A DNA stretch of 64,000 nucleotides from Cyanobacteria bacterium REEB67 (lineage in GTDB: Bacteria; Cyanobacteriota; Vampirovibrionia; Obscuribacterales; Obscuribacteraceae): positions 54,388 to 118,387 of the forward strand of contig JAGXAB010000009.1 in assembly GCA_018971775.1 (NCBI GenBank), given 5' to 3'. Under the pieces are notes generated by a model, which saw only the letters and a program-made list of their open reading frames with translations, made no database searches and was not told where the DNA came from. Below are positions 16,805-25,833 of the stretch, in pieces. Both the position numbers and the translations under genes were made by a program. Position 1 is the first letter of the stretch. Each line of letters begins with the position of its first letter.

Positions 16805-18370
16805 TTATTCCGTCGCGTGCAGGGTACGGTCCATTTCATCGAGCATCTTGACGCGAGCAGCAAGAACCTGCGCGGGCATCAATCCTTGCTTAGTGAGGCG
16901 ATGACGATTCATTTCATCGACGACGCGCAAGCGGATGTTATCGGCGGCGGCCAGCCAGGAGCCTGACATGTAAGCAATGGTGCCGGGCACAAGCAGATCA
17001 TTAGAGCGGTGATTTGCCGTTTGTAGACCATAGCCGGCGATCACACCTGTCACCCCGAGGGCCACCTTCGATGTGCCAGTGACACCACCGACGATGATAT
17101 TTTGCTGGGCGGCACGCACGCCGGCGCGGTAATCGCGCTGAGCCAGTTCTTCTTGCTCGAAGCGCTCGATGGCCGTGCCTTCATAGGTGCCAAGCAAGGT
17201 GAGAGCTTTTTCTGAAAATGTATCGCCCCGTTCTTTTTTCTGAGCGATTAGCCTTTGCAAATTTTTGCGGTCGAGATCGTAATCGGCCATCGTGCAGACA
17301 TTACACTTGCCGAGCGTACGACGAATCAATCGACGATGCCTCTCGCCCGCGAGCTTACCATAACCGCGTGCGGCCACAGGCATGAGCGCCCCGAGAGCAC
17401 CAGATATGGTGACAAGCACAGAAGCCGGTCCGGATAAATAGCCGCTCGCTTCATGGTAGCCGACCAGACCAACGATATTGCCGGCTACGCCGGCAGCATT
17501 GCGACTGATGTCAAAGACATAGAGTGTATCCTGCATACTGCGATTACGCCTGGTATTGACGTGAAAATCTTCGTACTCTTGCAAAGAAAGCGTGGTCGTA
17601 GCGCGAAGCAATTTCCCTTCGGCCTTTGCGGCCGGCAGGTCGTCGGCCGCGATGCTGCCACCGGCGATGATGGCATCGCGCTCGGCGAAAAGACGCTCAA
17701 AATTGTCTTTGTAGCCTTTAACCTGTTTGATGCTCGATCGGCACTCATAGCCGACTCTAGTAGCTTGATGCCGATGATAAGCATTGATGCCCAGCTCGAG
17801 GGCGGAGCCGCACATGCCAAGGCTCTGCCCGACCATCTGGGGATAGGCACCGGCCTCCAATTTGGCACGGCTCGGGTGCTGCAAGAGACCAACCGGCCTG
17901 AGCGCGGTCGTCCTCACTCCGCTTTGCTTGTCGGTAACGACCACTTTTGCCGTTGATAAAATATAAGGGTGTTTGAAAATGCGAGCGCGCTCGGCAAGCT
18001 GATAGGCCAGCCCGGCACCGGTCAATACGTTATTGCCCTCCTGGGACAGGAAGTAGCGCCAGCCTTTCCAGCGTCCTTGCACATTATGGTAATGACGGTA
18101 ATTGATCGAATGTTTCTCTAATGCAATTTCTTGCAGCAATATCTGACGGTTAATTTCTTCCAGGCGACTCAGTCCCGATATAACCGGCAACATCTTGGCG
18201 TCGCTAGTGGTACCGCTCTCTTTACTTGGCAGTGACATCGGATCGGCGGGTATGACATCCGCTCGCGACGCTTCCGCACAAACCGGTATTGATCTGCCAA
18301 CAAAAAAGGAGATCAGAAGCAAACTCCCAATAGTCTTGCCAAGTCTCGATTTTGTCTGACGCCAGATCAT
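16805..18370 (-). CDS. Hypothetical exported/membrane protein, paralogue of the divergent neighbour
   Basis: 521 residues with a signal peptide or N-terminal membrane anchor (IGSLLLISFFVGRSIPVCAEA). A helical segment LLQEIALEKHSINYRHYHNV leads to the motif VQGRWKGWRY. Several Gly/Ala-rich hydrophobic stretches follow (for example AGVAGNIVGLVGYHEASGYL) along with long charged helices (ERLFAERDAIIAGG). The same order of motifs is found in the gene at 18640-20142, so the two are paralogues pointing away from each other. Function unknown. The alternation of hydrophobic and coiled segments suggests a membrane-associated structural protein. Confidence 0.65.
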   Translation of the reverse strand: MIWRQTKSRLGKTIGSLLLISFFVGRSIPVCAEASRADVIPADPMSLPSKESGTTSDAKMLPVISGLSRLEEINRQILLQEIALEKHSINYRHYHNVQGRWKGWRYFLSQEGNNVLTGAGLAYQLAERARIFKHPYILSTAKVVVTDKQSGVRTTALRPVGLLQHPSRAKLEAGAYPQMVGQSLGMCGSALELGINAYHRHQATRVGYECRSSIKQVKGYKDNFERLFAERDAIIAGGSIAADDLPAAKAEGKLLRATTTLSLQEYEDFHVNTRRNRSMQDTLYVFDISRNAAGVAGNIVGLVGYHEASGYLSGPASVLVTISGALGALMPVAARGYGKLAGERHRRLIRRTLGKCNVCTMADYDLDRKNLQRLIAQKKERGDTFSEKALTLLGTYEGTAIERFEQEELAQRDYRAGVRAAQQNIIVGGVTGTSKVALGVTGVIAGYGLQTANHRSNDLLVPGTIAYMSGSWLAAADNIRLRVVDEMNRHRLTKQGLMPAQVLAARVKMLDEMDRTLHATE

Positions 18371-18639
18371 CTCTTACCACATCGTTCCAATTAGCTTCCG
18401 GACTATTATTAGTCACTTTCCAATCTGTGCGCCGATCAAATTCCTTCGTTCAATTTACCGAATCTGATCATGCAACAATTTACCTGCACTGATTTTTGCG
18501 TGTTCCCCAGGACTTGTCAACGACCATCGCTTGCACAGGCATCACATTGATTGGTTACTATGGCAGCTTCATTATCAGGGATCTGGAACCTCTTTCCTTG
18601 TCAAGGGCAGCGGCTATCCGCACTGAACAGGTATACACT
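18371..18639. other. Divergent intergenic region between paralogues
   Basis: About 270 bp, AT-rich near 18400-18500, separates the two paralogous genes and must carry both promoters if the GTG start is right. I do not see a convincing operator or promoter pair by eye. Confidence 0.4.
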
Positions 18640-20142
18640 GTGGCATTCAACAATTCTCGCAATAAATTGCTCTCCGCATTGCTTGCATCATCATTTTTAT
18701 GGCAAAGCAATCTCCTCTGTTTAGCCGCCGACAATGGCACCATCCTCAAGAGTCCCTTGCTCGTCGCCGCCAGCCAGGCCCCGGATAGTTTTGTTTTGAC
18801 CGGCGGCACCTCGATCACACCCGATCAGGCACAAGAGAAAGTCGACCAGCTGAGCAAGGACATCCTCTTAAAAGAGATCGAGCTCGAGCGATACAACTTG
18901 CACTACACGCAGGAAGTAGCAGTGCAGGGTAGATGGAAAGGCTGGAGATACGGCGGCCTGCAGATCGCCAATAATGGCCTTGGTCTGGCCGGCGCCATCA
19001 TCGGCACCTCATACCGTGGAGCTCGCCTGAATGACGCCGCCAAAGTAAAACCGGCCATTCAAGAACAGGCTAACTTCATTCCCGAAATCGGTGCCTGGAT
19101 CGGTGCCGGTGCCGCGGCCATGGAGTTTGGCATCAACGGCTATCACGATATGATCGCGCGTCGGCATGGTTTCTCACCAACAGCGGCGATGCACAAGGTC
19201 GAAGGTCTGAAAAACGAAATCGACAGAATGCTGGCCGAGCGCGATGCCATCACCAAGATCGAAAACGCCTCCCCATCTTTTGCCCTGCACGCTCAAATCG
19301 ACGCGGCCGAAGGCAAAGTGCTGCGCGATCTGCGCGATCAGTCCCTGCTCGAATTCGACCGCTTCCACGTCGGTGCCCGCCGCCTGATCGGCTTCCAGCA
19401 GATGCAATATTTCCTGGACTTGAGCAAATATACAAGTAACGCCCTCGGTTACGAATTTGGCGCTCTCTCACTGCACCTTCACCGTCGCCGCTATAACGGT
19501 AACGCCGGCGCTCTCTTTATTGTATCCGGCGCTCTGACTATGACCGCTCCGATGATCAGCCGCTATTTCGGCAAAGCGGTCGGCTCAATCACCGAACATC
19601 GCATCAAACCGATTGTTGGTGACGCAGAACATGCCAATATCGCAGCCCTCGAAACAGATCTTGCCAGCCTCGACAAGCTCTTCAAAGAATCCGGCCTATC
19701 GCCTGACTCTATCCAGCGCACCATCGACCGCGAAGGCATCTATGGCATTCACCAGAAAGCCTTCAGCGACGAAATCCGCGCCGGCCAAAAAAAACGCGCC
19801 GATTCTAAATTGTCGGCCACGCAAAACGTCGGAGCTGGTCTCTACGTTGGCGGCAGCAAAATTGCCTCCGGTGTTCTCTTCTCTATCGTTGGTTTCCACC
19901 ACGAGTACAATACAAAAACGCCCCGAGCCAACCACGTCACCAACGACGATCTCTTCGCCGGCTCTGTAATCGGCATTCCGGCCACCGCTTTCAGCATTCT
20001 CGACACCCTGCGCATCCAGGTGCGGGGCGAGCTCAAGCGCAAACACTTGGAAAAAAAGGGCATGCTGCCTGCGCAATTGATTACTTTAAGATTGCAGCAG
20101 CTCGACGAACAGGAACACCGTATCAAAGGCATCAAGCCCTGA
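18640..20142 (+). CDS. Hypothetical exported/membrane protein, paralogue of the divergent neighbour
   Basis: About 500 residues from a GTG start. From here the N-terminus is a good signal peptide (VAFNNSRNKLLSALLASS to CLAAD). The frame is open upstream to a TTG at 18496, but those 48 residues do not resemble a protein N-terminus. Motifs shared with the divergent gene are KEIELERYNLHY, VQGRWKGWRY, MEFGINGYHDMIA, LAERDAI and a C-terminal MLPAQLITLRLQQLDEQEHR. Several Gly/Ala-rich hydrophobic segments suggest membrane association. Function unknown. Confidence 0.65.
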   Translation: MAFNNSRNKLLSALLASSFLWQSNLLCLAADNGTILKSPLLVAASQAPDSFVLTGGTSITPDQAQEKVDQLSKDILLKEIELERYNLHYTQEVAVQGRWKGWRYGGLQIANNGLGLAGAIIGTSYRGARLNDAAKVKPAIQEQANFIPEIGAWIGAGAAAMEFGINGYHDMIARRHGFSPTAAMHKVEGLKNEIDRMLAERDAITKIENASPSFALHAQIDAAEGKVLRDLRDQSLLEFDRFHVGARRLIGFQQMQYFLDLSKYTSNALGYEFGALSLHLHRRRYNGNAGALFIVSGALTMTAPMISRYFGKAVGSITEHRIKPIVGDAEHANIAALETDLASLDKLFKESGLSPDSIQRTIDREGIYGIHQKAFSDEIRAGQKKRADSKLSATQNVGAGLYVGGSKIASGVLFSIVGFHHEYNTKTPRANHVTNDDLFAGSVIGIPATAFSILDTLRIQVRGELKRKHLEKKGMLPAQLITLRLQQLDEQEHRIKGIKP

Positions 20143-20147
20143 AGCAA

Positions 20148-20684
20148 TTACTGCAATTCGAGCAGGTGCGCTCTGGCCCGGCTGATCCCGGCCTGCGCGG
20201 CCTGCTCGAACCAGTAAATCGCTTTTTCGCGATCGCAATCAACGCCCTGACCATTGAGATAAATACAAGCCAGATCATATTGCGCCCGCCCACTACCATT
20301 GTAGGCGGCTTTTTTATACCAGTAGTAGGCGCCTGCATGATCCGGCATCCCCGACAAACCGCGCTGCAGCATATAGGCCAGGGTAAACTGGGCGTCGGCA
20401 TCGCCGCCCTGGGCGGCACGCTCCAACCAGTGCTGGGCTGATTGATAGTTGCGCGCGGCTGAGCTCATATAAAAACAGCCGAGATTATACTGAGCGATAA
20501 GCGAGCCGGCTGCGGCGGCATGTTCGTAAAGAGCAAGAGCCCGCGGCAAATCGGCGGCCAATGCGGGGTGAGCTCCCGCGGCTTCCAGACCGCGCGTCAG
20601 GATAAAAGCGGCATGGGTCATGGCGGCAATATCGCCATGCTCTGCGGCGGCGAGCAAACGGTCTAGTTTTTCATGATCCGACAA
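20148..20684 (-). CDS. Sel1-like repeat protein
   Basis: 178 residues made of about four Sel1-type (SLR) helical repeats: A-L-A-L-Y-E-H-A-A-A-A-G-S-L-I-A-Q-Y-N-L, then HWLERAAQGGDADAQFTLAY, YWYKKAAYNGSGRAQYDLA and YWFEQAAQAGISRARAHL. Such repeats form solenoids for protein-protein contact. No signal peptide is visible, so probably cytoplasmic. It converges on the upstream paralogue with a 5-bp gap. Partner unknown. Confidence 0.85.
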   Translation of the reverse strand: MSDHEKLDRLLAAAEHGDIAAMTHAAFILTRGLEAAGAHPALAADLPRALALYEHAAAAGSLIAQYNLGCFYMSSAARNYQSAQHWLERAAQGGDADAQFTLAYMLQRGLSGMPDHAGAYYWYKKAAYNGSGRAQYDLACIYLNGQGVDCDREKAIYWFEQAAQAGISRARAHLLELQ

Positions 20685-20751
20685 TTTGACCTTCTTATTT
20701 GGCCTTTATCCGGGTTGACCTCAGGGGCTATTCCCAGCCTCAATCATACAA

Positions 20752-20811
20752 CCGTCTGTTTACATGGCAGCATGCAAAGCGGCTCCGGAGCAGAGCGAAA
20801 AACACAGACGG
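20752..20811. other. Inverted repeat in an intergenic region
   Basis: CCGTCTGT (20752-20759) and ACAGACGG (20804-20811) can form an 8-bp stem with a 44-base loop, in the approximately 290-bp stretch between two minus-strand genes. No U-run follows. It may be an operator or processing hairpin; nothing else is visible in this stretch. Confidence 0.35.
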
Positions 20812-20975
20812 CACTGACTGTAACTGAACTGCTCGATCGAGGAGCTCAACCGAAAAGAAAAGATTAGCACCACATCTGGTGCCGAAGCCGCCATCAAAAG
20901 TGAAATCGCGCCGGGGCAGACGGCTCGCTGCGCCTAGAAGTGGCGTTATTTCTGGCGCTGAGCCCTAGCCAAGCC

Positions 20976-21446
20976 CTAATACTGCGGGATCATGGCCGGA
21001 CACTGCTTGGCCTTGCTGAGCAGCTCGGCATGGGCGGCCGCACCAGCTTCACCAAGTTTAGCGGCGGTGAGAACACCCTTTTCTCTTTCGATCGCCAGAG
21101 CGGCGGGGTCCGACCAGGTATCAAAAGGAAACTCGGCGCTTTTCTGGCGACGGAACCAGATTTCCAGTCCGCTCTTCTTCCAGACAAGCACCGCCGGTAG
21201 AGGCTGCTCCTCGTCGCATTTCTGTTGCAGGCCCATCAGCACCGAACGCGGCAATTTGACGATCATGCCGCCCGGGAATAGCTTGACTTCGCTCTCACGC
21301 ACCGCCTCAATCACTTCTGAGGTCAACTTATAGACAGCGACCAGGGTCTGGTCATCCTGACTGCACCAGGGCAATGTTTTCAAATAATCTACAAAGGACC
21401 CCTGAAGAAATTCTGGGGTAAAGGTCGCCTCGGGAGTATCGCTCAT
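20976..21446 (-). CDS. Hypothetical protein, 156 residues
   Basis: Start at ATG 21446 (MSDTPEATF), preceded by GAGGACC; an upstream TTG is in frame. The sequence is soluble-looking and mixed alpha/beta, with FVDYLKTLPWCSQDD and AVLVWKKSGLEIWFRRQK stretches and an alanine-rich C-terminal helix. No known family recognised. It lies on the minus strand, divergent from the FHA gene. Confidence 0.5.
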   Translation of the reverse strand: MSDTPEATFTPEFLQGSFVDYLKTLPWCSQDDQTLVAVYKLTSEVIEAVRESEVKLFPGGMIVKLPRSVLMGLQQKCDEEQPLPAVLVWKKSGLEIWFRRQKSAEFPFDTWSDPAALAIEREKGVLTAAKLGEAGAAAHAELLSKAKQCPAMIPQY

Positions 21447-21755
21447 TGATGCCAAGGTCCTCAAATAATGAAAGTACCGATCGAGATCATTACTTTACCT
21501 ACTTTACCCAGGTCAGTCGAGGATTCCAATTTTAAATCGGCGAAAATACATTATTATGGAGAGACCATATCACTGAAGAGGCTGATAATCAAAGGAATTG
21601 AGCCCAAGGGGCAGGAGCATTTGCTTTTCAGTGTTTATATTGGACCGTTTGTGTGGAACATCTTAATCAGCACACATTTAATGTGCTTTTCCCACCGCCC
21701 GGTTTTCGTATTTTAGAACCTGGCCAACCACTGAGAATTTCAAGAAAGCATCACA
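21447..21755. other. Divergent intergenic region before the FHA gene
   Basis: About 310 bp, AT-rich. A short open frame (21468-21716) is present, but its product is not protein-like and it is probably non-coding. No clear terminator or operator seen. Confidence 0.4.
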
Positions 21756-24263
21756 ATGGATAACAACCAAGAAGGAAATAAGGCCCCGACTGCATTTTTA
21801 GTCGACCTGGTCTCCAATAGGAAAATTCCGGTCGCCACCCCCCGTTGCAGAGTGGGAAGAGACGATCTCAATGACATCGTCATCTCGGGCGATCAGTCGA
21901 TCTCGCGCTTTCATTTCATCATAAGTTTTGATAATGGCGAATTTACCGTCCAGGACGCTAAGAGTCGTCACGGTACTTTCTTAAACGGCAATCAGTTGAC
22001 CGTTTCCGAACCTATAAAGGATGGCGACGTTCTCAAGGTCGGCGTATCGCTTTTCTGGTTCGTCGTCGAAGGCGCTCAGAGCGAAACCGCTGATGCCGCA
22101 TCACCAGCCGGAGCGGCCAAAGCCGCCGCCATCAGTGAAGCTGAAAAAGCAGCCGCCGAAGGTAGAACGGCCTTCCGCGCCGGCGCCGATCTGGAGACCA
22201 CCCAGATGCCCTCCCTGCGTGCTGCCGATGCCACTACCACCCAGGAAGTCATTAAGCCCGATGCCGGCCTGATGGACAAACTGGAACAGGCGGCAAACTC
22301 GATCAAAATAGACGAGAAACCGGCTCCCAAAGCATCCCTGGCCTCACTTCTAGCCGGCGCCGAACCGGCCGAAACGGATACAAAAAAGAAGGAAGAACTG
22401 GCCGCCATCGCCGCCCGGGACAAAGAACTGCTTTCGCAGATGGAAGAAGACACGCCAAAAGCGGAAGCCGAGCCCGCAGCGGAAGAGCAGCCAGAAGCCC
22501 TGGCTGAAACCACAGCGGAAGCACAAGCAGAATCAAAAACCGAGGCCGAGCCGCCAGCGGCCGCCGAAACTGTGGCTGAGACTGTGCCTGAAGCGGAAGA
22601 AGCGACCCGCGAAGTAACTGCCCAGAACCAACCAGAATCGGCGCCAGAGATAACGGCCGAACCTCAAGCAGAAGCGACCACGGTCGAAACTAAAGATGAC
22701 AAGGTCGAGCCGGCGGTCGAAACCTCCGACGCAGCCGAAGCAACAGCAAAACCCGATGTCGAAGCCGCCGAACCGGTCAAAGAAACCAAGCTCTCCAAAA
22801 AGGCCGCCCGCGAATCCAGACAAAATATGGATGCGATGAAGGCAGCTAAAGAAGCCGAAAAAGAAGCGGAAAAAGAAGCGGAAAAGGAAGTCGAAAGAGC
22901 TGCTCAAGAAGCAGAAGAAGCGGCAAAAGCAAGCGCGGAAAAAGCCGAAAACACAGTCGAAGTCGAGGCCGAAGCCGAAAGATCTAAAGATGACGAAATC
23001 CCGGCCGTGCGCCCGACCAATAAGCCTAGCGACACGGTTACTCTGGAAGCCCTTGCTCCCCTTGACGCAAAAGAGAGCAAAGTTGAGACAAATGCAGACG
23101 AAACCCCTGGTGCCGAAATCAAGAGCGAAGATTCCGCTTCCAAATCAGACACCATAGAGGCAAATGCTGGAATAATTGAAGGCGCCGAAGCATCCGCTGA
23201 AGCATCGACTGAGACATCAACAGATCTCAGTGCCAGCGAAGCGGTCGCGTCTGCCCCGCAGGCTTTAGACGAAGCAGAGTCGAAGGAAAGCGCCGAACAG
23301 CCGGTCGCCTCTTCAGCCGCTAATCAGGCGGATACAACCTCTGCCAGTGCCGAAGCCGGCGAAGAAGCCCAGGCTAAATCCGAGACGACCACCTCTTCAC
23401 ATCAGGTTGCCTCCGAAAGCGATGAGACCAGCGGTAATACGAGCAGCAGCAACGGCGCGGGCGCAAGCCGCAACGGAGCCGACTTGCAAGAGAAACAGGC
23501 CACGCATGTCCTGGCGGGATCAAACGACATGGAAGACACAAGGTTAATTAAAGCGGGGGCGAGTGCTGTGCCGGATTGGTGTAAACGATATTTTTCTGAT
23601 GAAATTGCCAAGCTCAATGGTGAGCTCGACGATTTAAACGAACAGGTTAGAACAGCGCAGCAGAAGATTCGCGATGTCGAAACTCGTGTCGCTATGACCA
23701 GAGGCATCCGCAACACACTTCTCACCACCACCGGCGACGAGCTCGTCGAAGCCTGCGGTAAAGTACTCAGCCTGCTCGGTTGGAAGACGACCATCGCCGC
23801 CGAAGACAAACACGAACTGCGCCTGGAAGTGGAAGACAAGCATGTCTGCATCGCCCGCGTCATCTGGACGACCACCAAGGCCGAACGTTCGCACCTCGGA
23901 CAACTGTCCATCTCGCAAACCAGATACTGGATGGAAAAAGGCGTGGAGCCCAAGGGCATCATCATCGTCAGCAAAATCAGCGGCGAAGCTCCGACGGCTG
24001 TCGGTGATTCTCCCGAAGAAATCGAACTCAACGATTACGCCGCCAAACGCAATGTCTGCTTGATGTCGACTCTGCAATTGCTCTCGCTCTACAAAGAGAT
24101 TGCCCTTGCCGATGCTTCACCAGAGAAGCTGCGCACCTCGATCGTCAACGCCAGTGGCTGGCTCTCCGGTCATAACCTGGAGCCCGGCACAGCTGACGTC
24201 AGCGGTGAAGATGACAGCGCCGATAAAGGCGCCAACAAATTGAGCTCGCTCCTTTCAGCTTAA
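21756..24263 (+). CDS. FHA-domain protein with Glu/Ala-rich linker and degenerate nuclease-like C-terminus
   Basis: 835 residues. An N-terminal FHA domain (about 10-100) has the phosphothreonine-binding residues: GR (34-35), SRFH (50-53) and NG (77-78). A 500-residue Glu/Ala/Ser-rich disordered linker follows, including AEKEAEKEAEKE repeats. A coiled coil (about 610-650, AKLNGELDDLNEQVRTAQQK) precedes a C-terminal domain (about 650-785). That domain has the shape of a restriction-endonuclease-like fold: GDELVEACGKVLSLLGW, a beta hairpin, GQLSISQTRYWMEKG, PKGIIIVSK and NVCLMSTLQLLSLYKEIA. The position of the usual E-x-K catalytic pair reads IARVIWTTTK, so nuclease activity is doubtful. It probably reads Ser/Thr phosphorylation and acts as a scaffold. 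No kinase gene is adjacent. Confidence 0.8.
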   Translation: MDNNQEGNKAPTAFLVDLVSNRKIPVATPRCRVGRDDLNDIVISGDQSISRFHFIISFDNGEFTVQDAKSRHGTFLNGNQLTVSEPIKDGDVLKVGVSLFWFVVEGAQSETADAASPAGAAKAAAISEAEKAAAEGRTAFRAGADLETTQMPSLRAADATTTQEVIKPDAGLMDKLEQAANSIKIDEKPAPKASLASLLAGAEPAETDTKKKEELAAIAARDKELLSQMEEDTPKAEAEPAAEEQPEALAETTAEAQAESKTEAEPPAAAETVAETVPEAEEATREVTAQNQPESAPEITAEPQAEATTVETKDDKVEPAVETSDAAEATAKPDVEAAEPVKETKLSKKAARESRQNMDAMKAAKEAEKEAEKEAEKEVERAAQEAEEAAKASAEKAENTVEVEAEAERSKDDEIPAVRPTNKPSDTVTLEALAPLDAKESKVETNADETPGAEIKSEDSASKSDTIEANAGIIEGAEASAEASTETSTDLSASEAVASAPQALDEAESKESAEQPVASSAANQADTTSASAEAGEEAQAKSETTTSSHQVASESDETSGNTSSSNGAGASRNGADLQEKQATHVLAGSNDMEDTRLIKAGASAVPDWCKRYFSDEIAKLNGELDDLNEQVRTAQQKIRDVETRVAMTRGIRNTLLTTTGDELVEACGKVLSLLGWKTTIAAEDKHELRLEVEDKHVCIARVIWTTTKAERSHLGQLSISQTRYWMEKGVEPKGIIIVSKISGEAPTAVGDSPEEIELNDYAAKRNVCLMSTLQLLSLYKEIALADASPEKLRTSIVNASGWLSGHNLEPGTADVSGEDDSADKGANKLSSLLSA

Positions 24264-24267
24264 TCGT

Positions 24268-25833
24268 TTGAACAGCGCACCATATAAGGTATCAAAGCAA
24301 TTCAGGGCAGTATGTTTATCATACGCCCTGACTTGTTTTTTTCTCGGCCCGGCGCCTTCGGCCAGGTCGAGCCCAGACAGCAAACCGCCTTCAGGCTGGC
24401 GAGAGGCACTGCAAGAAGGTGACCGACGCCTCAAGCTACAAGAGCTCGACCTGGCCGAAGGCTGCTTCCGGCAGGCGTTGCGTCAGGTCAAAAAAGACCG
24501 GGGCAGCTCGGCCGACGACCTGGCCCTTTGCCAGCAAAAGCTAGCGGCCCTTTTACAAGATCTGGACATCAGCGAAGAGGCGATTCCGCTTTATAAAAAA
24601 GCAATCAAGACTCTCAGCCGGGCCCACGGGAAAGATAGCCCCAGCCTGATAAGCGATCTGCTGGCCCTGGGCACAATCGATGAAAATGATGGTGATTTCA
24701 GAAGCGCCCTGCCGCTCTATGAAAGAGCGGCAGAAATCGCCCGTGAAAAAGGTAGCCCAGCAGCGCACATTCTCGCCTTGTGCTGGCGTAAGCTTGGCCA
24801 TCTTGCCGTCAAAGACGATCGCCTTCAACAAGCGGAGGGATATTATCGCTCCGCCCTGTCCCTGCTCCTCGAACAAAATGCATTGCCGGACAGTGAAAAT
24901 CTCGAAGCGGTAATCGCCGACTACTGCGATCTGCTGGAAAAAGACTTTCCAAAAATGAAAAATCTGCCTTCGGCGGTCAATACCGAACTGCTCAAAGACA
25001 GACTGAGCCGGCTTGAACAGAAACGCGGCGTGCCGCCATCAGCCTTCGAAAAAGCGGTGACCAGCCGCATGGCCGAAAAGACCCTGGCCGAAATACCCGC
25101 CCAGGAGCTGGCCCAAAATGTCCCGGCTCAGACCACAATGGCGGCATTACCGACGATACCAGAAATAAACGGCTCCAGCGCCAGCGACTATAAAACCAAC
25201 GACAGCAGTGGCACCGCTTCTGGTACCAGTACAAATATCACCCGGGATAAAATCAATTTTTACGAACGCATGGTGGCCGTCGACATCAAGAGCCTCGGCC
25301 CCGACCACCCAAGCGTCGCCCGGGACCTGAGCGGCCTCAGCGCCATTTACATGGCTGATGGGCAATACGATCGAGCCAAGTTTTTACTGATGCGCGCCTT
25401 GCGCATCTACGAAAAAGTTTACGGTGCCGACTCCAGTCTGGCCCGACGCGTCAGGGCAATGCTCATGCTGGTCAACGATAATCAAACCGCGCAGACAAGC
25501 GGCAGCGAAGGCGGTAACAGTTTCGTCGCCGACCTGCCCAGACTGCCACTGGCAGCGCAGAAAATCGACATCGCCATCAGACTCAATTATCTGGCCTTTC
25601 TCTGCTATACGCTAGGCAAGGTAGCCGATGCCGAAAAATTTTATAGCTTCGCCGTCGCCGACATTTACTATTGCAGCGGCGACCAGAATCTGCTGCTCGC
25701 CGCCGGTCTCAATGATTACGCCAGAGTGCTGCGCAGCGGCGGCGATGCGAAACGAGCCGGACGGCTCGAAGAGGACGCGCGGGCGATAAAAAGAAAAGTC
25801 GCCTCCAGGCAAGTACTCAAATCAGTGCAATAA
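24268..25833 (+). CDS. Exported TPR protein, kinesin-light-chain type
   Basis: 521 residues from a TTG start 4 bp after the FHA stop, so probably translationally coupled. A hydrophobic N-terminal signal (FRAVCLSYALTCFFLGPAPS) is followed by TPR units such as ISEEAIPLYKKAIKTLSRAHG, FRSALPLYERAAEIAREKG and YDRAKFLLMRALRIYEKVYG. A Ser/Thr-rich linker lies at about 285-325, and a second TPR block contains the LGPDHPSVARDLSGLSAIY motif. The second block closely resembles that of the protein at 33.1-34.6 kb. Likely a periplasmic protein-binding scaffold. Confidence 0.75.
   Translation: MNSAPYKVSKQFRAVCLSYALTCFFLGPAPSARSSPDSKPPSGWREALQEGDRRLKLQELDLAEGCFRQALRQVKKDRGSSADDLALCQQKLAALLQDLDISEEAIPLYKKAIKTLSRAHGKDSPSLISDLLALGTIDENDGDFRSALPLYERAAEIAREKGSPAAHILALCWRKLGHLAVKDDRLQQAEGYYRSALSLLLEQNALPDSENLEAVIADYCDLLEKDFPKMKNLPSAVNTELLKDRLSRLEQKRGVPPSAFEKAVTSRMAEKTLAEIPAQELAQNVPAQTTMAALPTIPEINGSSASDYKTNDSSGTASGTSTNITRDKINFYERMVAVDIKSLGPDHPSVARDLSGLSAIYMADGQYDRAKFLLMRALRIYEKVYGADSSLARRVRAMLMLVNDNQTAQTSGSEGGNSFVADLPRLPLAAQKIDIAIRLNYLAFLCYTLGKVADAEKFYSFAVADIYYCSGDQNLLLAAGLNDYARVLRSGGDAKRAGRLEEDARAIKRKVASRQVLKSVQ

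Noticed and set aside
21468..21716. 82-codon plus-strand frame in the gap before the FHA gene
   Set aside because: Composition is unlike neighbouring genes, no ribosome-binding site, and the product shows no domain-like pattern.
22076..24077. Several long minus-strand frames inside the FHA gene
   Set aside because: They mirror the Glu/Ala/Ser-rich coding repeats and are low-complexity shadows.
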